From positions 22,627,515 to 22,691,514 of the forward strand of contig NW_022881603.1 in assembly GCF_003369915.1 (NCBI RefSeq): DNA of 64,000 nt. The letters are read 5' to 3'. The number at the start of each line of letters is the position of its first letter. Position 1 is the stretch's first letter. Origin of the DNA: Drosophila miranda. Taxonomy: Eukaryota; Arthropoda; Insecta; Diptera; Drosophilidae. This document shows, piece after piece, positions 58,223-64,000 of the stretch. The translations under genes were made by a program, and so were the position numbers. The notes below the pieces were generated by a model. The model had not been told where the DNA came from. It worked only from the letters and a program-made list of their open reading frames with translations, and searched no databases.

Positions 58223-59385
58223 CGAGGGGGAACGTTGTGAGTTGCAGCGGACACCGCAACTCTACAGTTATACCCGATACTAAGTCAGTAGGAGAGAGAG
58301 CCACCACGGCAGACGCCGCTAATTTGAACGACACGACAAAGAGTGCGTGCGAGAGAGACAGAAAATCAGTCTGATCTTGACGTCGGGGGCTGCGTAGCCA
58401 GTGCAAATTGATTTGTTCCTTTTGGCTATAAAAATGATCTGATCTGATCCAGATTCAGCAGTCTGATAGATATGATCATTATCTATGATTCTGCGTTTTT
58501 AGTTTTCTCGTATCCTCAATATTGTGGATGCAACAGATTTTCGTCCTTTGTGGGGGCGGAAAAGGGTGGGGCGAAATTCTGAGATAAACGTTTTTTAGTA
58601 AGATCTGACAGAAGTGCGGAGACCAAATTTGGTTACTCTAGCCTTAATAGTCTCTGAGATTTGTGAATAAACCCAGATTTTCATCCTTTGCGGGGGCGGA
58701 AGGGGGTGTGGCGAAATTTTGAAACAAACTCGTCTCGGTCCGATATATTAGGAGTGTGGATAACAAATTTGGTTGCTCTAGCTTTTATAGTCTCTGAGAT
58801 CTAGGCGCTAATGTTTTACTCTAAGCAAAGCCGGCTATGCTACGTGTGTGTTAGAGAGAGACAGGGCGAGAAAAAATGAAATTGTTTTCTTGATGCTGGC
58901 TATAATAATAATACGATCTTATTCAAATTCTGCAGTCTTAAAGATATGGTCATTCTCTACGATTCTGCGTTTTTGGTTTTCTCGTATCTTTAAAATTGTG
59001 AATGCCACAGATTTTCGTCCTTTGTGGGGGCGGAAGTGGGCGGGGCGAAGTTTTGAAATATTTTTGTAGCAGTGACATATCACAGAAGTCTGGATCCAAA
59101 ACATCGTTGCTCTAGCTCTTATAGTCTTTGAGCACTAGGCGCTAATAGGGACGGACAGACGGACAGACGGACGGACTGACAGACGGACAGACGGACAGAC
59201 AGACATGGCTCAATCGACTCGGCTATTGATGCTGATCAAGAATATATATACTTTATGGGGTCGGATGCTGATCAAGAATATATATACTTTATGGGGTCGG
59301 AAACGATTCCTTCTGGACGTTACACACATCCACTTTTACCACAAATCTAATATACCCCAATACTCATTTTGAGTATCGGGTATAA
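58223..59385 (+). mobile_element. DINE-1-like element, copy j (same insertion as copy g)
   Basis: Same flanks as copy g. It contains a private 36-base tandem duplication (59229-59300) of the ATGCTGATCAAGAATATATA-type segment near the 3' end. Confidence 0.9.
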
Positions 59386-59530
59386 AAATGAGTAAGCTTT
59401 CCCGATACTATTTCGAGTGGACTGGTTTGTGCTATATCATGGTATGACTCTTGTGACTGGTCTTGAGCTGGAACAGCTGCAGGTGGACACACAGGTCAGG
59501 TCAGGTGCTGTGCCGGCCCTCTTGTCCTAC

Positions 59531-62177
59531 CTTGATCGTTGAGCAACTGATTCTCGAGCTCCTCGGCCCCAAAGAGATCGAGCAGCTCGGTGTAGTTGAG
59601 AATATCCTTCGCCTTCTCCTTGTCCAAATAGACCTCGGTCGTGTGGCCCAGCTGCGTGCAACGTTGTGGTTGTAATTGCATTTTAAATATTAATAAATTC
59701 AGTTTGGGTTTATCATAAATTTATGGCATATTGATGCGGCACACAGACACAGACATGGTGATATGAAAATGGGAGTACCCAGCACCTTGGCCCACTTTGA
59801 ATTGGATTTCGAACATTTGAAATTTGCCGATGAGGCGCCCCCAACAGTTGCTTTCGTTCCCAGTTCTATTACTATTTCAAGAATGTATTTCTAATCTGGC
59901 TATCAGGAATTCTCCCTCCAATTAGGGATAATTGATAAATTGCCACCGAAAAAGTAGTTATTCTGTATTTCCCCCCGCTTTCCCTTCACTCACCTTGTCC
60001 AGTGCCTTGGAATTGCCGCCCAGCTGGGATAACATGTTGTAGAAATGGCCATTGTCCTTAATCGTGGCTGCATAGTGAAGCAGCGTGCGTCCGTCATTAT
60101 CCGTAATTATCATGGTCTCCGGAAAGCGCGAAGCCAAATACCAAACGATGTCTGCACACAAAACGAGGGGGAACGTTGTGAGTTGCTGCGGACACCGCAA
60201 CTCTACGGTTATACGCGATACTAAGTCAGTATGGCTCTCCTCCGGCAGACGCCGCTAATATTAAACGACACGACAAAAAGTGCGTGCGAGAGAGACAGAA
60301 AATCAGTCTGAGCGTGACGTCGGGCGTTGCGTAGCCACTGCAAATTGATTTGTTCCTATTAGCTATAAAAATGATCTGATCTGATCCAGATGCAGCAATC
60401 TGATAGATATGGTCATTATCTATGATTCTGCGTTTTTAGTTTTCTCGAATGTGCAATATTGTGGATGCAACAGATTTTCGTCCTTTGTGTGGGCGGAAGG
60501 GGGTCGGACGAAACTTTGAGATACACGTTTTATAGTAAGATCTAACAGGAGTGCGGATACCAAATTTGGTTACTCTAGCCTTAACAGTCTGAGATTTTTG
60601 AATATCCCCAGATTTTCGTCCTTTGCGGGGGCGGAAGGGGGTGTGGCGAAATTTTGAAACAAACTCGTCTGGGTCCGATATATTTGGAGTGTGGATACCA
60701 AATTTGGTTGCTCTAGCTTTTGTAGTCTCTGAGATCTAGGCGCTAATGTTTTACTCTAAGCAAAGCCGCCTATGCTACGTGTGTGTTAGAGAGAGACAGG
60801 GCGAGAAAAAATGAAATTGTTTTCTTGATGCTGGCTATAATAATAATACGATCCAATTCAGATTCCGCAGTCTTAAAGATATGGTCATTCTCTACGATTC
60901 TGCGTTTTTGGTTTTCTCGTATCTTCAAAATTGTGAATGCCACAGATTTTCGTCCTTTGTGGGGGCGGAAGTGGGCGGGGCGAAGTTTTGAAATATTTTT
61001 GTAGCAGTGACATATCACAGAAGTCTGGATCCAAAACATCGTTGCTCTAGCTCTTATAGTCTTTGAGCACTAGGCGCTGAAGGGGACGGACAGACGGACA
61101 GACGGACAGACGGACAGACGGACGGACGGACAGACAGACAGGGCTCAATCGACTCGGCTATTGATGCTGATCAAGAATATATATACTTTATGGGGTCGGA
61201 AACGATTCCTTCTGGACGTTACACACATCCACTTTTACCACAAATCTAATATACCCCAATACTCATTTTGAGTATCGGGTATAAAAAGTCAAGCGAAAAA
61301 GCCAATCGAAATAGGGAATTTAAGCGGAAGGAGAGTATACCCAACACCCAACCGTATGTCCAAAGAGCACGGCCACGTGCAGGGCCGTGGAGCCATTGGG
61401 GGATATGTCGTCCTTTGCAATGGCAAACTTCCGGCGATTCCGGCAAATCCGCGATGGATTTTCTCCTGTCAGAGTAGCATATGAACCGTGCCTTAATTAG
61501 TGGCTACTCCTTCCGACCATCCCCCTACTACCTTCCGCTTACCATGTAGCTGGGCACGTTGTTGAGAAAGGCTTGTATTTCCGCCTCCTAGGCCTTGGGA
61601 TTCAACAGACTAGCGCCCTCGCCATTCAGCACGATCTCGGCCAGCTGCTCAAGGTCCCCGATTCGATGATCTGCTTCATGCGTGCCTCCTGCGAAGGGAG
61701 AGGCAAAACCAGTCAATTAGAGATTGCTAGACAGACATTCATTCAGTGCGTAATCGAAAGCGTAATTGTTCGGTGTGACAGAATAGAAACGATGACAGAA
61801 ATGGTTAGCAAATAAAAGATGAAACCCAAATGACAAGCCTGGTGAGACAGCAACAGAGAGAGAGCAACAGAGATTGAAAGATAGGAAAGGATAGCATCGT
61901 ATACTTCATCAATTGCAGTTTGAGACTGAACTGTATAATCCTCGGGTGCGCCCTGCACAAAGCCCTCGATGGCCATGGCCGATGTCAGGGATTCGCCGCC
62001 ATCCTTATCAGGTCCCGTTTCCGGTTCAGTTGGTTGTTCTCCTCCTATCGACTGCGACTCCTCCAGGGGCTGGATGTCCTTTGTAAATGGCGCTATCACA
62101 TCCTCTACAAAGGGTTTTTTGAGTTTTACTTGGCGAACTGTCGTTTGTCGATTATCGCTAAAAAGTGCAGGTGACAT
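59531..62177 (-). pseudogene. Ankyrin-repeat protein gene (copy 2), damaged and interrupted by DINE k
   Basis: Exons 61905-62177, 61543-61688, ~61353-61465, 59994-60151 and 59531-59651. It keeps NDGRTLLHYAATIKDNGHFY, lost in copy 1. Private lesions: TAG in exon 61543-61688 (PKSKEA became PKA-stop), and a one-base loss near 61659. About 60 bases are missing from the third exon. Its donor changed from GT to TT (plus-strand AA at about 61351-61352). A full DINE sits in the intron at 60164-61284. Confidence 0.78.
60164..61284 (+). mobile_element. DINE-1-like element, copy k (copy 2 only, exact empty site in copy 1)
   Basis: Copy 1 reads CACAAAAAAAGTC (seven A) at 42441-42453. Here four A lie before CGAGGGGG and three A after GGTATAA. 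The insert is thus exact, with no target duplication, and happened after the segmental duplication. Confidence 0.93.
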
Positions 62178-63093
62178 GACAACACTCGCAAACAGGACAC
62201 AAACAGGTGGAAAGGGACTACGTTTTTACAAGGACTAGGTGCCACTACAGAATGACAATGCCAGCGCTGTTGACCCATTAAATAATTGAGATAGTAAATA
62301 CATATGTATATCCATAGGTAAATAGAAATCTACGGCACGTATACGTAATGTTACGCATACGCCCTGTTTTCGAAACAAATTGCACCTACACTTTCCTTAC
62401 TTTTATTGAAATGCAGCACCTCCTACCATTTCCATGCCTTCTAACCCCTAACCTCTAGGGAAAACTTGATTATCCTTAACAGATCGATCGTGGGGGACTG
62501 CTGAAAATCGTTGCAACGTTGCACCAACTGGAATGTGTATATATAACAATTTGATATATACCATATGTAGATATACATATATCATATATCATCTATCTAA
62601 TGCCTGCAACTGCAAATGTTTTGACGTTTGCATGTTCCTTTGCCATTTGGACTCTGGCCTGGCTGCCGCTCTGACAGTTGAGGAGCTCTGGCTCTGAGGC
62701 TGGTGCGCGGCTATCGTCTTTCCGTCTCCACATGTCAGTGAAAGCGCTATGGGAGTGAGTGCATTATTATAAAGTCTATCTGTGGGTAAACAGCTGCTGA
62801 TTTTCGCCAATCGATAGTGCCGCAAATCGGGGGCAGGGCAGACACTGGCATTGATTTGATCTAAGGAACTCGAATGAATACGAGTATACGAATGGATGGT
62901 ACAGCATTGGAAAACAATTAGAATGAATGGAATTTGGGTGACTGCTGCATTTAATTGATTGATTGGTTGTTAGATAGTTAGTTTGCTTTCATTTTACAGT
63001 TCACAGTTGAGTTTGAAGATTTGGAAAAAGTGGTTTGAGCGGTTGAACGGCACACACAATACAAACTACAAAGAAACGTTGCACGTTGGACAC
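62178..63093. other. Intergenic region, matches 43382-44708 with a ~430-base deletion
   Basis: No gene seen. The triplet repeat of copy 1 is absent; the junction lies near 62904 (GGTACA then GCATTGG). Confidence 0.6.
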
Positions 63094-64000
63094 CTAGAGC
63101 ACGCCAAAGTGTACCTCATCATCGTCATCGTTCTCATCATTCTCTACATTATCCTGATCCTGTATCTCCTTCTCCTCAGCCACTGGTTCCACTGGCTCCT
63201 CCAAATTGGTGATCTTTTCCTCTTCAACTGCCGCCTCTGGCACATCCTGTTCTGCTTCCATCTCTGGCTCCGCCTCTTCAGTCTTTTCGTTAACTTCTGG
63301 CTCACTCTCTGTGGCAGGCTGCTCCTCCTCCTTCTGTTCCACATCATTACTCTCTGCGACATTTTCTTCGTGGTTTTCCAGCTTATCATTCAATTCCTCG
63401 CTTGCAGCAGACTCCTGTTCCTTCGGTTCCTCATGTTTTTCTTGATCCTCCTCTTTACCCTGGCCATCTTCTTCTTCTTTACCGCCGCTTATAGCTCTTG
63501 CAATATTCTGTAAAAGTAAACAATTGTCGACTGATTGCTTTCCGAGTGATTCAAAGGATTGTTTTACTACGATCTCAGCCTTCGATTCATTGTATGTACA
63601 GCAGAGAAGTACTTAAGAGGTCTAAACAAAAAGCGCATAGATATAAAGTGGTGATGGGGAAAGCGAGAGCCGACAATGGCTTACTTTCACCGAGCCCACG
63701 CCCCGCCTGTGCCGCCAAAGCAAATCCGAGTGCAACACAGAGAAAGCTTTTGGAGGAGTGCAAGCAAAAACCAACGAAAGCAAACGAAAGACGCAATCCA
63801 CAAGCAAAAAAGGCAACACTTACCTCCGCCTCACTGTCTTCGGTGTCGCCTTCGATATCGCCATTAATGTGGCCATTGTTGAATGTGGCTGGCGTTTCCG
63901 GTCTGCGCTGCGGCGATACTTCCGGCGGAACCGGTGCCGGATCTACATCCGCATCCAAATCCGCTTTGGACAAATCCTCTTCGTCATCATTGGCACTTGT
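63094..64000 (-). CDS. Acidic-tailed ankyrin-repeat protein gene (copy 2), last two exons, runs off the window
   Basis: Last exon 63094-63507 encodes the Glu-rich tail, with the same stop as copy 1 (63094-63096). The exon from 63824 continues past 64000 and reads further 5' (TSANDDEEDLSKADLDADVD) than copy 1 can. No lesion is visible in this part, so this copy could be the better preserved one. The tail is strongly acidic and probably disordered; function unknown. Confidence 0.65.

Larger units (their letters stand above)
51330..64000 (+). repeat. Tandem duplication, copy 2 (runs past the window end)
   Basis: Repeats the contents of 31790-45589 in the same order. It continues into acidic ankyrin exon sequence (63969-64000) that copy 1 has lost. 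Private features: DINE k, a 28-base C run, ~430 bases missing near 62900, and a longer upstream region for transporter F. Confidence 0.93.

Overview
The window is eukaryotic and looks like Drosophila, probably the obscura group. Genes are split by short introns with GT/AG ends, and the sequence is dense in transposons. Eleven copies or fragments of one ~1.1 kb DINE-1-like Helitron-related element are present, together with parts of at least four LTR-retrotransposon insertions (two distinct Ty3/gypsy lineages, a third gypsy fragment and one nearly complete Ty1/copia insertion). Every host gene that can be read carries disabling lesions. The combination of decaying genes, tandem amplification and heavy element load resembles a degenerating sex chromosome such as the D. 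miranda neo-Y (Muller C). That placement is an inference; the sequence alone does not prove it.

Layout. 1-7.9 kb: a rearranged gypsy-like element (tRNA-Lys primer site, gag, pol, integrase), with a second gag copy caught between inverted LTR pieces. 8.0-20.1 kb: DINE copies interleaved with a second gypsy-like element, whose gag begins with a RING-H2 finger, and with two copies of an unidentified ~1 kb repeat. 20.8-22.0 kb: an SLC17-type (Na+/phosphate, MFS) transporter pseudogene with a small internal inversion. 23.47-27.71 kb: a copia-type element with both LTRs and a 5-bp target duplication. 27.8-33.8 kb: three more MFS transporter pseudogenes, all on the minus strand.

From about 31.8 kb the window holds a direct tandem duplication. 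Copy 1 runs about 31.79-45.59 kb and copy 2 from 51.33 kb past the right end. Each copy contains an MFS transporter pseudogene, a Dpy-30 plus ankyrin gene, a phosphagen-kinase-like gene lacking the catalytic cysteine, an ankyrin gene, and the end of an acidic-tailed ankyrin gene. Some lesions are shared by both copies and so predate duplication. Many are private: deletions, frameshifts, a lost splice donor, and DINE or LTR-type insertions. Comparing the copies gives empty sites that define transposon ends exactly.

Functionally, the transporters belong to the anion/phosphate cotransporter family. The ankyrin, Dpy-30 and phosphagen-kinase-like genes form a related cluster that may encode cytoskeletal or axonemal scaffold proteins (inference). 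None of these genes looks intact in this window.
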